Shown: piece by piece, positions 44,671 through 53,394 of the stretch
Numbering within the stretch: position 1 is the first letter of the stretch
Layout: each line of letters starts with the position of its first letter
From: Qipengyuania marisflavi
GTDB lineage: Bacteria; Pseudomonadota; Alphaproteobacteria; Sphingomonadales; Sphingomonadaceae
NCBI RefSeq assembly: GCF_005884405.1
Contig: NZ_VCAO01000004.1
Coordinates: 93,617-157,616 of the forward strand
Reading direction: 5' to 3'
Length of the DNA: 64,000 nucleotides
The notes under the pieces: generated by a model
What the model was told of the DNA's origin: nothing
What the model saw: only the letters and a program-made list of their open reading frames with translations
The model's database searches: none
Position numbers and translations under genes: made by a program

Positions 44671-45618
44671 ATGATCGGACGCACCGCACGCGGATTTGCT
44701 ATCGGGAGCATGGCCTTGGCCGTACTCACCGCTGGAACCCCCACACTGGCACAGGACGGCAATGACGAAGCACGCCTGCGCAAGCTTGAAGGCGAAGTAC
44801 GCGCTTTGCAGCGCAAGGTCTTCCCGGGAAGTGACGGGCGCTATTTCGAAGCTGAAATTTCCGCCCCGCAAACCACTCGGCCATCCGCCAACGGCTCATC
44901 GACGACAGCGGTGACCGATATTCTGGCGCGGCTCGATGCATTGGAAATGCAGATTCAGCGGCTGACTTCGAATTACGAAGAAAATGGCAATGCCATGCGG
45001 TTGCTGAGCGAACGGGTTGATATGCTCGAAGGTTCTGGGACAAGCGGCAACGTCGATCTTTCGGCTAGCACCTCGGTTCCGGCCACCACACCTGCTGTGA
45101 CAGTGACCACGCCCGCCGCTCGCATCGCTGTGGTGGAAGCCCCTGCAGCGCGCGCTGTGCCAGCCAGCTCCGGCCCCAGCGCTGACCGCGTTGCCGCAGT
45201 GCAGGCGATTGCCAAGCCGCAGACTGACGATGCTGGCGATGACGAATATTCCTATGGCTACCGCCTGTGGGACGCGGGCTTCCACCCAGAGGCGCAGCAG
45301 GCGTTGACCATGTTTGTCGAAAAATATCCGAGCCATTGGCGGTTGAGCTATGCGCGCAATTTGCTGGGCCGGGCCTATCTTGATGATGGCAAGGCGCGCG
45401 AGGCAGCACCTTGGTTCCTCAAGAACTACCAGTCCAACAAATCGGGCGAACGGGCCGGTGACAGCCTGTTGTATCTTGCAGAAGCGATGATCGAGCTGAA
45501 AGACACTGGCCGCGCTTGCATCGCGCTGGCGGAGTTTGGCGAAACCTATCCCGCGCTCGCCGCCGGACGGTTGCAAGGTCAGTATGAAACGGATCGTCGC
45601 AAGGTGAAGTGCAATTGA
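44671..45618 (+). CDS. CpoB/YbgF-like TPR protein (Tol-Pal associated)
   Basis: 315 residues with a Sec signal peptide (MIGRTARGFAIGSMALAVLTAGTPTLAQ). An N-terminal coiled coil follows (ARLRKLEGEVRALQRKV; LARLDALEMQIQRLTSNYEE), then a low-complexity Ala/Thr/Val linker. The C-terminal TPR region begins with YSYGYRLWDAGFHPEAQ and AREAAPWFLKNYQSNK. This plan is that of CpoB (YbgF), a periplasmic coordinator of outer-membrane constriction with Tol-Pal. The gene before tilS, in the usual cpoB-tilS order, supports it, although tolB and pal are not here. The ATG at 44671 starts the signal peptide. Confidence 0.86.
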   Translation: MIGRTARGFAIGSMALAVLTAGTPTLAQDGNDEARLRKLEGEVRALQRKVFPGSDGRYFEAEISAPQTTRPSANGSSTTAVTDILARLDALEMQIQRLTSNYEENGNAMRLLSERVDMLEGSGTSGNVDLSASTSVPATTPAVTVTTPAARIAVVEAPAARAVPASSGPSADRVAAVQAIAKPQTDDAGDDEYSYGYRLWDAGFHPEAQQALTMFVEKYPSHWRLSYARNLLGRAYLDDGKAREAAPWFLKNYQSNKSGERAGDSLLYLAEAMIELKDTGRACIALAEFGETYPALAAGRLQGQYETDRRKVKCN

Positions 45619-45733
45619 GAAGCCGCTGGACCCGGCACCGCGCAATCCGGGTGCTCCCGATCCGGGGCTGATCGCCCGTTTCCGCGCCGATCTGGCCAGC
45701 GTCTGGCCCGATGCCGAGATTTTCGGAACGCAA

Positions 45734-46684
45734 TTGGGCATCGCGGTGTCGGGCGGTCCTGACAGTCTCGCACTGCTGCTGCTGGCCCATGCCGCGCTGC
45801 CCGGTCAGGTGCAGGCGGCCACTGTCGATCACGGTTTGCGTCCCGAAAGCGCGGATGAGGCGGCAATGGTCGCTTCGCTGTGCGAAAAGCTGGGCATCGC
45901 GCACCGCATTTTGCCGGTCGAGGTCGAGCGCGGTAATCTTCAGGCGCGGGCTCGCAAGGCGCGCTATACAGCTCTGGCGGAATGGGCGGACGAGCAGGCA
46001 ATCGACGCCATTTTGACCGCGCACCATGCTGATGATCAGGCGGAAACGCTGGTCATGCGGCTTAATCGCGGCAGCGGGATGGCGGGCCTCGCCGGAGTGC
46101 GCGGGCTGGCGTTGCTGACCGATGCGATCCGACTGGTGCGGCCATTGCTGAACTGGCGCAAGAGCGAGTTGGAGAAGGTCTGCGCGGATGCGGGTGTGGA
46201 ACCGGCAAGCGATCCCTCCAACGAAAACGAGAGTTTCGACCGGGTGCGCATTCGCAGGGCCTTGGCGACCAGCGACTGGCTCGACCCGCTGGCGATAGCG
46301 CAAAGCGCGCATCTGCTGGCCGAGGCGCAGGAGACGATCGGCTGGATGGTCGAGGAGTTCTGGAACGATTGCGTGTTCCCCGAAGGACCGGGTTTCCGCT
46401 TCTTCCCCGAAGGCACGCGGCTGCTGAATATCGAAGTGATCCGGCTCATTATTGCCGAAATGGGCAGCGCGGCCACACGGTCGGAAATCGGGCGTCTGCA
46501 TGACCGGCTGTTTGCTGGGCACAACGCCTCGCTGGGCGGAATTCTGGCGGTGCCGACGACTGAAGAAATGGAGCGCGAACCAGCGCCGGGGCCGGGGCCA
46601 GCAGACGAGTTTGAGGAACCCGAGGGGCCGGTTTCAGTGCGGGTGTGGCGCTTTCATCCAGAACCGGCCAGGACAACGCATTAA
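45734..46684 (+). CDS. tilS: TilS, tRNA(Ile)-lysidine synthetase, with an unclear start
   Basis: The PP-loop motif AVSGGPDSL and HHADDQAETLVMRLNRGSG identify TilS, which makes lysidine at C34 of tRNA-Ile so that it reads AUA. The shown start is a TTG. However, the frame is open upstream to 45608 and encodes typical pre-PP-loop residues (LIARFRADLASVWPD). No ATG, GTG or TTG exists in that stretch; only ATT at 45614 (overlapping the cpoB stop) and CTG codons (45626, 45674). Either an atypical start is used or the TTG trims the N terminus. The C-terminal half is short. Convergent with the L,D-transpeptidase. Confidence 0.85.
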   Translation: MGIAVSGGPDSLALLLLAHAALPGQVQAATVDHGLRPESADEAAMVASLCEKLGIAHRILPVEVERGNLQARARKARYTALAEWADEQAIDAILTAHHADDQAETLVMRLNRGSGMAGLAGVRGLALLTDAIRLVRPLLNWRKSELEKVCADAGVEPASDPSNENESFDRVRIRRALATSDWLDPLAIAQSAHLLAEAQETIGWMVEEFWNDCVFPEGPGFRFFPEGTRLLNIEVIRLIIAEMGSAATRSEIGRLHDRLFAGHNASLGGILAVPTTEEMEREPAPGPGPADEFEEPEGPVSVRVWRFHPEPARTTH

Positions 46685-46696
46685 CGCCGCAAGGGG

Positions 46697-47350
46697 TCAG
46701 ATAATCGAGTCGCCAAGCCCGACCGATTTGCCATCCGTCACAACGACCATATCGCCCTTCTTGGCGATAGCGAACACGCGCTTGGCCAGCTCATCGGGAA
46801 TGCCGACACAGCCGTGGCTGGCATAGCCGTTCTCGACCTCGGTGCCGCCGTGGATTGCAATCCCGTCCCAGGTCAACCGCAGCGTCCAGGGCATTGGCGC
46901 ATTGCCGTATTTCTCGGAGACATTATGCCGTTCCTTGGTCAGGATCGGGAACTTGCCAACGGGGGTCGGATGCTCGTCAGTCCCGAGCATCACTGCCGCC
47001 GCGCCGATTTCATAGCCACCCTGAAAGACCGAGATCACGCGCGCCTGCAAATCGACTGTGATTACCAAGGGGCCATCAGGGACACCCTCATCATCCCAGT
47101 GCCATTCGCCATATTTGATCGGACCTTCGATTGGCAGCACACGGCGCACGGTGAAGGGACGGCGAGCATCGGCGGCGATCTTGGCAGCAATTGCGCCTTC
47201 CGGCTGAAAAGCCGGGGCGGGCGGCGTGGCTTGTATGGCAGGCGTCAGTCCCTCGCCTTCGGCCAGCGCAGAGCCGCCGATGGCGACGCCGGTCAGCACC
47301 AATGCGACTGCGACGGTAGCCCCGCCGATCCATTTCAAGATCACATCCAT
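46697..47350 (-). CDS. L,D-transpeptidase (YkuD domain)
   Basis: 217 residues. An N-terminal membrane/signal segment (MDVILKWIGGATVAVALVLT) is followed by about 70 residues of linker. The YkuD domain has IAIHGGTEVENGYASHGCVG, with the catalytic Cys in SHGC and His in IHGG. These enzymes cross-link peptidoglycan (3-3) or attach lipoproteins. The ATG at 47350 is preferred; the longer frame starts with TTG. It lies convergent with tilS and downstream of eda on the same strand, 84 nt away. Confidence 0.92.
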   Translation of the reverse strand: MDVILKWIGGATVAVALVLTGVAIGGSALAEGEGLTPAIQATPPAPAFQPEGAIAAKIAADARRPFTVRRVLPIEGPIKYGEWHWDDEGVPDGPLVITVDLQARVISVFQGGYEIGAAAVMLGTDEHPTPVGKFPILTKERHNVSEKYGNAPMPWTLRLTWDGIAIHGGTEVENGYASHGCVGIPDELAKRVFAIAKKGDMVVVTDGKSVGLGDSII

Positions 47351-47434
47351 AGCTAGCAATATAGGGGACGAAGCCTATTTGCGCCAGTCACGCCGCCTGC
47401 TGCGTCCCACAGGGGCACAGACCGCCCTAGCGGA

Positions 47435-48046
47435 TTAACGCGCGAGCTGTGCTGCTTCGCGCGCGGTACGCTCTACGGCGGCGACATCGGGTGCGCCGCG
47501 GGGGGCGACCCAACTGCCGCCAACACACAGCACCGGATCAAAGGCCAGCCATTCGGACGCGGTGTCGACACCAATGCCGCCTGTGGGGCAGAACTGGCAC
47601 TGGCCAAACGGCGCGGCGAGCGCCTTGAGCGCGGGCAGGCCCCCAGCCGCCATCGCCGGGAAAAACTTAAACTGCGTGAGCCCCAGATCCAGCCCGCGCA
47701 TGATGTCCCCGGCATTGGCGATACCGGGCAGGAATGGCACGCCTTCGCGCAAGGCAGCGCGGCCCAGTGGTTCGGTCAAGCCGGGTGAAACGATAAACTC
47801 GCTGCCCGCATCCAGTGCGGCCTGCAATTCCGCTTCGTTCGTAACGGTACCCGCGCCGATGATAGCGCCATCAACTGCTTTCATCGCGCGGATCGCTTCG
47901 AGCGCGCAGGGGGTGCGCAGAGTTACTTCGAGCACCCGCAGCCCGCCTGCGACCAGTGCGCGCGCCAGCGGCTGGGCATGGGCTACATCATCGACAACGA
48001 TGACCGGGATAACCGGCGCGGTTTTCATGATTTCTTCGATGGTCAT
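47435..48046 (-). CDS. eda: Eda, KDPG aldolase
   Basis: 203 residues. The Schiff-base Lys is in TQFKFFPA (about Lys127), the catalytic Glu in RVLEVTLRT (about Glu40), and FCPTGGIGVDTA binds phosphate. It cleaves 2-keto-3-deoxy-6-phosphogluconate to pyruvate and glyceraldehyde-3-phosphate, the final step of the Entner-Doudoroff pathway. Its ATG overlaps the glk stop by 4 nt (ATGA). It ends the zwf-edd-glk-eda operon. Confidence 0.96.
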   Translation of the reverse strand: MTIEEIMKTAPVIPVIVVDDVAHAQPLARALVAGGLRVLEVTLRTPCALEAIRAMKAVDGAIIGAGTVTNEAELQAALDAGSEFIVSPGLTEPLGRAALREGVPFLPGIANAGDIMRGLDLGLTQFKFFPAMAAGGLPALKALAAPFGQCQFCPTGGIGVDTASEWLAFDPVLCVGGSWVAPRGAPDVAAVERTAREAAQLAR

Positions 48047-49011
48047 GCGTGCTCTCTTGCAAAGGCGGCGGCGGCGCCGAACAGGCCCGGCTGTGGATGG
48101 ACGATCAATTTCACCGGAATTTGCGCCATCAGCGATTCGAACCGGCCCTTGGCGCGGAAGCGTTCGGCAAAGCCGGAAGTGAGCAGGGTATCGCGCAACC
48201 GGTAACCCAGCCCGCCTGCGATCACCACACCGCCAAGCCCGCCCTGAGCCAGCGCTATATCTCCCGCGACACTGCCCAGGGACAGGCAGAAGCGGTCGAC
48301 TGCGGCGGCGGCGAGGCTGTCGCTGTCTGCCATCCCGCGCGTCCAGATCGCGACATCGTCTTCATCGCGGGTCTTGCGCCCCTCCATCGCGGCAAGCGTC
48401 TGGTAAATGTCGGTAATGGCTGGCCCGGCGACCACGCGTTCGATCGATACGCGGTTGTGACGTCTTCTTAGCCGGGCAAGAATGGCATCCTCGATAGAGT
48501 CGAGCGGGGCGAAATCGATATGTCCGCCCTCGGTCGCCTGCACGCGGTAATCCCTGCCTGAACGCCACAGATGCGCCACGCCCAGCCCGGTGCCAGGGCC
48601 AAGCACGCTGATTGTGCCTTCGCTGGCAAGCGGCTGGTCCGGTCCGGTCAGATGAAGGAATTGTTCCTCCGGCGCGCGCGCCACGGCATGCGCCACCGCC
48701 GCGAAATCATTGACGATGGTGTACGCCTCCACGCCCAGCTTCGATTTCACCATCGCCGGGCGGATGATCCAAGGATTGTTGGTGAAGCGGATAATGTCCC
48801 CGCCTACCGGACCCGCAATCGCCATCGCCACGCGCGGGGGCAGGCTACCGCCCCGGCGTTCGCGGAAATCCTGCCACGCGGTTTGGAAACTGGCATGATC
48901 GGAGGTGTGCAGGGTGTCGGGCTCGCCCAGCGAAATGCTGCCGTCATCCGCCACGGTGGCAATCGCAAAGCGGGCATGGGTGCCGCCGATATCGACTGTG
49001 ACCAGCTCCAT
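48043..49011 (-). CDS. glk: Glk, glucokinase
   Basis: 322 residues of the Glk (bacterial hexokinase) type. VTVDIGGTHARFAIATV is the ATP-binding phosphate loop. NDFAAVAHAVA carries the catalytic Asp, VLGPGTGLGVAHLW and EGGHIDFAP follow, and GGLGGVVIAGGLGYRL is near the C terminus. It phosphorylates glucose to glucose-6-phosphate. The ATG at 49011 shares a base with the edd TGA (TGATG). Translated within the Entner-Doudoroff operon. Confidence 0.95.
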   Translation of the reverse strand: MELVTVDIGGTHARFAIATVADDGSISLGEPDTLHTSDHASFQTAWQDFRERRGGSLPPRVAMAIAGPVGGDIIRFTNNPWIIRPAMVKSKLGVEAYTIVNDFAAVAHAVARAPEEQFLHLTGPDQPLASEGTISVLGPGTGLGVAHLWRSGRDYRVQATEGGHIDFAPLDSIEDAILARLRRRHNRVSIERVVAGPAITDIYQTLAAMEGRKTRDEDDVAIWTRGMADSDSLAAAAVDRFCLSLGSVAGDIALAQGGLGGVVIAGGLGYRLRDTLLTSGFAERFRAKGRFESLMAQIPVKLIVHPQPGLFGAAAAFAREHA

Positions 49012-50825
49012 CACAGACCTGCCATCGCAAGCATCGAGGATGCGCCCTGCTCTGCACCGTCCGCATTGGCGCGGAACATGGCGAACAATTCGCGGCCCAT
49101 ACCCATATCGGGGCGCGGATCGGGAGCCGGGTCGCGCGCTGCCAGATCGGCTGGCGTCGTCAGCGTTCCCGTCTTGGCGCACAGCCTGATAATGTCGCCA
49201 TCACGCAAGCGCGCCAGCGGGCCGCCGCCAAGCGCCTCTGGGGTGCAGTGAATGGCCGCCGGGACCTTGCCACTGGCGCCCGACATCCGCCCGTCTGTAA
49301 CCAGCGCCACGCGGTATCCGCGATCTTGCAGCACGCCGAGTGCGGGGGTCAGCTTGTGCAATTCCGGCATCCCATTGGCGCGCGGCCCCTGAAAGCGAAC
49401 CACCACGATCACGTCCTGATCCAACTCACCGCGAGTGAAAGCCTCGTTGACCGAGGACTGATTCTCGAACACCCGCGCCGGGGCTTCTACCGTGTAGCGT
49501 TCTTCGCCCACCGCGCTGGCCTTGAAACAGGCGCGGCCCAGATTGCCTTCGACCAGTCGCATGCCGCCATCGGGCTGGAAGGGTTCGGCGGCCGGGCGCA
49601 GCATTTCGGCATCACCGCTTGGCCCCGGATCGCGCCAGGTCAGCGTGTCATCTTCCATGCCGGGTTCGCGTGAATAGGCCGCGAAGCCGCCGTCCCAGAC
49701 GGTCAGGATATCTGCGTGCGCCAATCCTTCATCGAGCAGCGCGCCGATGACAAAACCCATGCCGCCCGCATCGTGGAAATGGTTCACATCGCCCGCGCCA
49801 TTGGGATAGACCCGCGCAATCAGCGGGACGGCGGACGAAAGTTCGGCCAGATCGCTCCAGTCGAAAGCGATCCCTGCGGACCGTGCCATGGCAGGCAGAT
49901 GGATCGCGTGATTGGTGGAGCCGCCGGTTGCCAGCAGGCCGATGGCTGCATTGATAATCGCCTTCTCATCGACGACACGGGCCAGCGGGCGAAAATCGCC
50001 GCCATCCTTGCCAATTGCGGCCAGCCGGTGTGTGGCGCTGCGGGTCAATTCCTGGCGCAGCTTGGCCCCCGGCGGCACAAACGCCGCGCCGGGCACATGC
50101 AGTCCCATCATCTCCATCATCATCTGATTGGAATTGGCGGTGCCATAGAATGTACAGGTGCCGGGCGAGTGATAGCTGGCACTTTCGCTGGCGAGCAATT
50201 CCTCGCGGCCCACCTTGCCCTCTGCATAGAGCTGGCGGACCCGCTGCTTTTCAGCGTTCGAAATGCCTGTGCCCATCGGGCCGGAAGGCACGAAAATTGC
50301 TGGCAAATGACCGAAACGCAGCGCGCCCATTAGCAAGCCGGGGACAATCTTGTCGCAAATCCCCAGCAGGGCAACGCCGTTGAACATTGCATGGCTCAGC
50401 GCCACCACAGTGGACAGCGCAATCGCATCACGGCTGAACAGCGACAGCTCCATGCCGTCCTGGCCCTGCGTCACGCCGTCGCACATTGCTGGTGTGCCGC
50501 CTGCCACCTGGACAGTGGCCCCCACTTCGCGCGCCCAGATTTTCATACGCTCGGGATAGCGGTGATACGGCTGATGTGCGGACAGCATGTCATTGTAAGC
50601 GGTGACGATACCGAGGTTGGGGCCGCCCGCCGCCTTGATCGCCGCCTGATCGTCTTCGGCACCCGCAAAGGCGTGGGCAAGGTTTGAACACGACAGGCCA
50701 TACCTGTCGACCTGCCGTTCGGCCTCGCGGTCGGTCAGCGCCAGATAAGCAGCGCGGCGGTCACGCGAATTGTCGATCACACGCTGAGTAACCCTGTGGA
50801 TCGTATCGTTCAGCGACTTACTCAT
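49011..50825 (-). CDS. edd: Edd, 6-phosphogluconate dehydratase
   Basis: 604 residues of the IlvD/Edd family. Iron-sulfur cluster ligands lie in [22 protein letters not shown] and [31 protein letters not shown] is the C-terminal signature. It dehydrates 6-phosphogluconate to KDPG. The ATG at 50825 lies within the end of zwf (8-nt overlap). The lactonase Pgl that would act between Zwf and Edd is not in this cluster. Confidence 0.96.
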   Translation of the reverse strand: MSKSLNDTIHRVTQRVIDNSRDRRAAYLALTDREAERQVDRYGLSCSNLAHAFAGAEDDQAAIKAAGGPNLGIVTAYNDMLSAHQPYHRYPERMKIWAREVGATVQVAGGTPAMCDGVTQGQDGMELSLFSRDAIALSTVVALSHAMFNGVALLGICDKIVPGLLMGALRFGHLPAIFVPSGPMGTGISNAEKQRVRQLYAEGKVGREELLASESASYHSPGTCTFYGTANSNQMMMEMMGLHVPGAAFVPPGAKLRQELTRSATHRLAAIGKDGGDFRPLARVVDEKAIINAAIGLLATGGSTNHAIHLPAMARSAGIAFDWSDLAELSSAVPLIARVYPNGAGDVNHFHDAGGMGFVIGALLDEGLAHADILTVWDGGFAAYSREPGMEDDTLTWRDPGPSGDAEMLRPAAEPFQPDGGMRLVEGNLGRACFKASAVGEERYTVEAPARVFENQSSVNEAFTRGELDQDVIVVVRFQGPRANGMPELHKLTPALGVLQDRGYRVALVTDGRMSGASGKVPAAIHCTPEALGGGPLARLRDGDIIRLCAKTGTLTTPADLAARDPAPDPRPDMGMGRELFAMFRANADGAEQGASSMLAMAGL

Positions 50826-52287
50826 CGTGCCAGCTCACTCCGTCGCGTTCGGCCAACGCAATGGCGGCGCTGGGCCCCCAGCTGCCCGCGCCATATGGCT
50901 TAGGCGTGATGCCTGCTTCCGCCCACAGCGCGCGTATGGCGTCGATCCATTCCCACTGCGCCTCAACCTCGTCACGGCGCACGAACAGGGTCTGGTCACC
51001 CTCTACAAGGTCCAGCAGCAGCCGTTCGTATGCGATCCGGCGCACAGTGCCGGAAAAGGCATCTGGCATGGCGATATCCAGCGGAACGGAGCGCAGCCGC
51101 AACCCTTCGCGGTCGAGACCCGGCACTTTGGCCATCATTGACAGCTGGACGTTTTCTTCAGGCTGGATACCGATCACCAACCGGTTGGGCTTGGTGGTGG
51201 CGCCGCGCCCTGCGAAGATCGAATGCGGGATGCAGCGGAACTGGATCACGATTTCGGTAACGCGCTCGGGTAGGCGCTTGCCTGTCCGCAGGTAGAACGG
51301 CACGCCTTTCCAGCGCCAGTTATCGACATGGGCCTTGATCGCCACAAAAGTCTCGGTGGAAGAATCCTTGCCAAGCTCGTCATCGTAACCGGGCACTGCG
51401 GCGCCTGACACCGCACCGGCGCGGTATTGGCCGGTGACCGTCTCCGCATCGCCCACTTCGCGCAAGGCGCGCAGCACCTTCACTTTTTCATCGCGCACCG
51501 ATGTGGCGTCGAAGCTGGTGGGCGGCTCCATCGCCACCAGCGCCAACAATTGCAGCATATGGTTCTGAACCATGTCGCGCAGCGCCCCGGCATCATCATA
51601 AAAGGCAACGCGCCCTTCCAGCCCGACGGTCTCGGCGACGGTGATCTGCACGTGGTCGATATATTTGGCGTTCCAGATCGGTTCGAACAGCAGATTGGCA
51701 AACCGCAATGCGAGCAAGTTCTGGACTGTCTCCTTGCCCAGATAATGGTCGATGCGGAAAATCCGGTCCTCGCTAAAGGCGCGGGCCACTGCGTCGTTGA
51801 TTTCCTGGCTGGTTTCCAGACTGGTGCCGAGCGGCTTCTCCAGACCGATGCGGACATTGCCCTTGGTCAGACCGGCGTGATCAAGCCCGGCAATCGTCGC
51901 TTCGAACAGGCTGGGCGCAGTCGACAGGAAAATGGCGAGGCCGTTGTCATAATTGCCAACCGCCGTTGCCAACTCGTCATAGCCCTCGATAGTGGTGGCA
52001 TCGACCGCGACATAGCTGATCCGGTTGAGAAAAGTGGCAAGGCCGCCGCGGCGATCGGCGGGGAGGAACTTCTCCAGCGCCTGACGCGCGAATTGCCGGT
52101 ATTCGGCAGTGCTCATCTGCGAGCGGGCGGTGCCAACGATCCGCAGATCGTCCGAGAGCAGGCCATCGGCATCCAGCGCGCATAGCGAGGGCAGCAGCAT
52201 ACGTTGGGCAAGATCGCCAGTGGCGCCAAACAACAACAGGCGGTCGGCCGTAAAACTCATGCCCGCAACGCTCCGCCCATAACTCAT
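50818..52287 (-). CDS. zwf: Zwf, glucose-6-phosphate 1-dehydrogenase
   Basis: 489 residues. LLLFGATGDLAQRMLLPSL is the nucleotide-binding loop (GATGDLA instead of the more common GASGDL). RIDHYLGKETVQNLLALRF is the active-site segment with the catalytic His/Lys region. It oxidises glucose-6-phosphate with NAD(P)+. The ATG at 52287 has AAGGGA 7 nt upstream; an ATG at 52260 (MSFTADR) is an alternative that starts right at the conserved domain. It opens the zwf-edd-glk-eda operon. Confidence 0.96.
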   Translation of the reverse strand: MSYGRSVAGMSFTADRLLLFGATGDLAQRMLLPSLCALDADGLLSDDLRIVGTARSQMSTAEYRQFARQALEKFLPADRRGGLATFLNRISYVAVDATTIEGYDELATAVGNYDNGLAIFLSTAPSLFEATIAGLDHAGLTKGNVRIGLEKPLGTSLETSQEINDAVARAFSEDRIFRIDHYLGKETVQNLLALRFANLLFEPIWNAKYIDHVQITVAETVGLEGRVAFYDDAGALRDMVQNHMLQLLALVAMEPPTSFDATSVRDEKVKVLRALREVGDAETVTGQYRAGAVSGAAVPGYDDELGKDSSTETFVAIKAHVDNWRWKGVPFYLRTGKRLPERVTEIVIQFRCIPHSIFAGRGATTKPNRLVIGIQPEENVQLSMMAKVPGLDREGLRLRSVPLDIAMPDAFSGTVRRIAYERLLLDLVEGDQTLFVRRDEVEAQWEWIDAIRALWAEAGITPKPYGAGSWGPSAAIALAERDGVSWHDE

Positions 52288-52355
52288 CCCTTCGTTTTTG
52301 GTCGGTTACCAGTGCGGGGCAGGGGTTGCCAGTGCGCCGCATTCCTATTCATGTT

Positions 52356-53159
52356 TCAGCTGCCAGTGCGCGTTACCGATACGGTCTTGTCGCCAAAGGA
52401 ACTGGCGCCGAAACTGGTCAGGAAGCTGACATCGGCAGCGTCGCGGCCAACGCCGATTTTTACCGTTTCGGCAGGGTTGGCCATTCCAGTGGCATCGACC
52501 AATTGCCACGTGCCGCCGCCTTGAGTTTCCGGATCGGTCAGAAAAACCTCGGCGACTGCATGAAAATCCTGCGGCTCGACGTCGGGCGCATAACATGACA
52601 CGAAGCGGGCAGGGATAGTGCTGGCGCGGGCCAGCGTGACCAGCACATGCGCATAATCACGGCAGATGCCGCGTCGTTCGACAAAGCTGTCCAGCGCTGT
52701 GGTGCGGGCATCGGAGACGCCGGGCTGATAGGTAAAATTGTTGGCGATCCAGCTGCGGATGGCTTCTATGCGAGCCCCGCCGTCGGTCCCGCCAAACTCG
52801 GCATCGGCGAAGGGCTGGAACTTATCTGCGGTGCAATAGCGGCTGTCGAACAGATATTGGACCGCCTCGCCAGGCATATCATGTGGTTGCAGGCGGGTCA
52901 GCGCGCTGAGATCGGCGATCTGGCGCTGCGTTTCCACTTCTGCGCGGTAATCGACCGCGAAGCTGCCGTTGGCGCGGATCCACAGACGCTCGCCGATATC
53001 GTCCTGAGCAGCAACCCGCGCGCAATGCTCGCTGTCGGACATTTGCGTGCTGGATGACAGGATACGCTGCTCGGGCAGGGCAGCGGCCTCGAACTGCAGC
53101 AGGACATCAGTCGGCTGGTCGAGGGTGAAGACGAAGCGGGTTTCAATCAAAAGGGCCAT
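52356..53159 (-). CDS. Transglutaminase-like cysteine protease-fold protein
   Basis: 267 residues. The N-terminal ~90 residues form the Bact_transglu_N-type region (ETRFVFTLDQPTDVLLQFE). The catalytic core has RRGICRDYAHVL (Cys), QDFHAVAEVFL (His) and WQLVDATG (Asp), the full triad. The family is found in proteolytic or cross-linking enzymes of uncertain substrate. It is a single-gene unit on the minus strand, 68 nt upstream of zwf and downstream of the small terminator at 53238. Confidence 0.9.
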   Translation of the reverse strand: MALLIETRFVFTLDQPTDVLLQFEAAALPEQRILSSSTQMSDSEHCARVAAQDDIGERLWIRANGSFAVDYRAEVETQRQIADLSALTRLQPHDMPGEAVQYLFDSRYCTADKFQPFADAEFGGTDGGARIEAIRSWIANNFTYQPGVSDARTTALDSFVERRGICRDYAHVLVTLARASTIPARFVSCYAPDVEPQDFHAVAEVFLTDPETQGGGTWQLVDATGMANPAETVKIGVGRDAADVSFLTSFGASSFGDKTVSVTRTGS

Positions 53160-53237
53160 GTGGCGGTCTAACGCACCAGAGTGCGGTTCCGTTTCGCCAT
53201 GCCGAGAAGTCTTTTTGTGAGGAGTGCCACGGCCACG

Positions 53238-53264
53238 AAAAAGGGGCCCGCAAGCGAGCCCCTT
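53238..53264 (-). terminator. Strong intrinsic terminator of the tiny transcription unit
   Basis: On the minus strand GGGGCTCG and CGGGCCCC form an 8-bp stem with a CTTG loop, immediately followed by TTTTT (forward A-run 53238-53242). This is a classical rho-independent terminator. It ends the unit that contains the 10-codon ORF and would also stop read-through from the upstream EAL gene. Confidence 0.88.
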
Positions 53265-53300
53265 ATTGTTCGGTTATAGGACCAAACGGTGACCTTTAGG

Positions 53301-53333
53301 TCAACCGAGAAGCCACTTCCACATATCCCACAT
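53301..53333 (-). CDS. 10-codon micro-ORF with a perfect Shine-Dalgarno
   Basis: ATG at 53333, stop TGA at 53301, encoding MWDMWKWLLG. CAGGAGG stands just upstream, with AGGAGG ending 7 nt before the ATG. The peptide is hydrophobic and has three Trp in ten residues, an amphipathic-looking pattern. It lies between the CHASE2-EAL gene and the transglutaminase gene, ahead of a strong terminator. It could be a membrane-active microprotein or a leader peptide. No gene follows before the terminator, so attenuation of a downstream operon is less likely. I do not recognise it from any family. Confidence 0.55.
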   Translation of the reverse strand: MWDMWKWLLG

Positions 53334-53341
53334 GACAAAGC

Positions 53342-53360
53342 CTCCTGTTGTGTTCAGGAG
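53342..53360 (-). promoter_or_regulatory. Hairpin that can mask the micro-ORF Shine-Dalgarno
   Basis: CTCCTG and CAGGAG form a perfect 6-bp stem with a 7-nt loop. The CAGGAG arm is the Shine-Dalgarno of the micro-ORF. If transcription starts upstream, as in read-through from the EAL gene, the ribosome site would be paired. If it starts at the promoter proposed here, most of the first arm would be missing from the RNA and the site would be free. Confidence 0.45.
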
Positions 53361-53362
53361 CC

Positions 53363-53392
53363 ATTATTCTGTTAACCATGCCTGTTTGTAAA
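53363..53392 (-). promoter_or_regulatory. Sigma70-like promoter for the micro-ORF unit
   Basis: On the minus strand TTTACA (53392-53387) and AATAAT (53368-53363) are each one base from consensus, with an 18-nt spacer. The start of transcription would fall near 53356, about 23 nt before the ATG. The promoter begins within 3 nt of the end of the CHASE2-EAL gene. Confidence 0.5.
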
Positions 53393-53394
53393 GT

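Noticed and set aside
52309..52367. Three CCAGTGCG repeats upstream of zwf
   Set aside because: Too short and irregularly spaced, and partly inside the transglutaminase gene; chance is likely.
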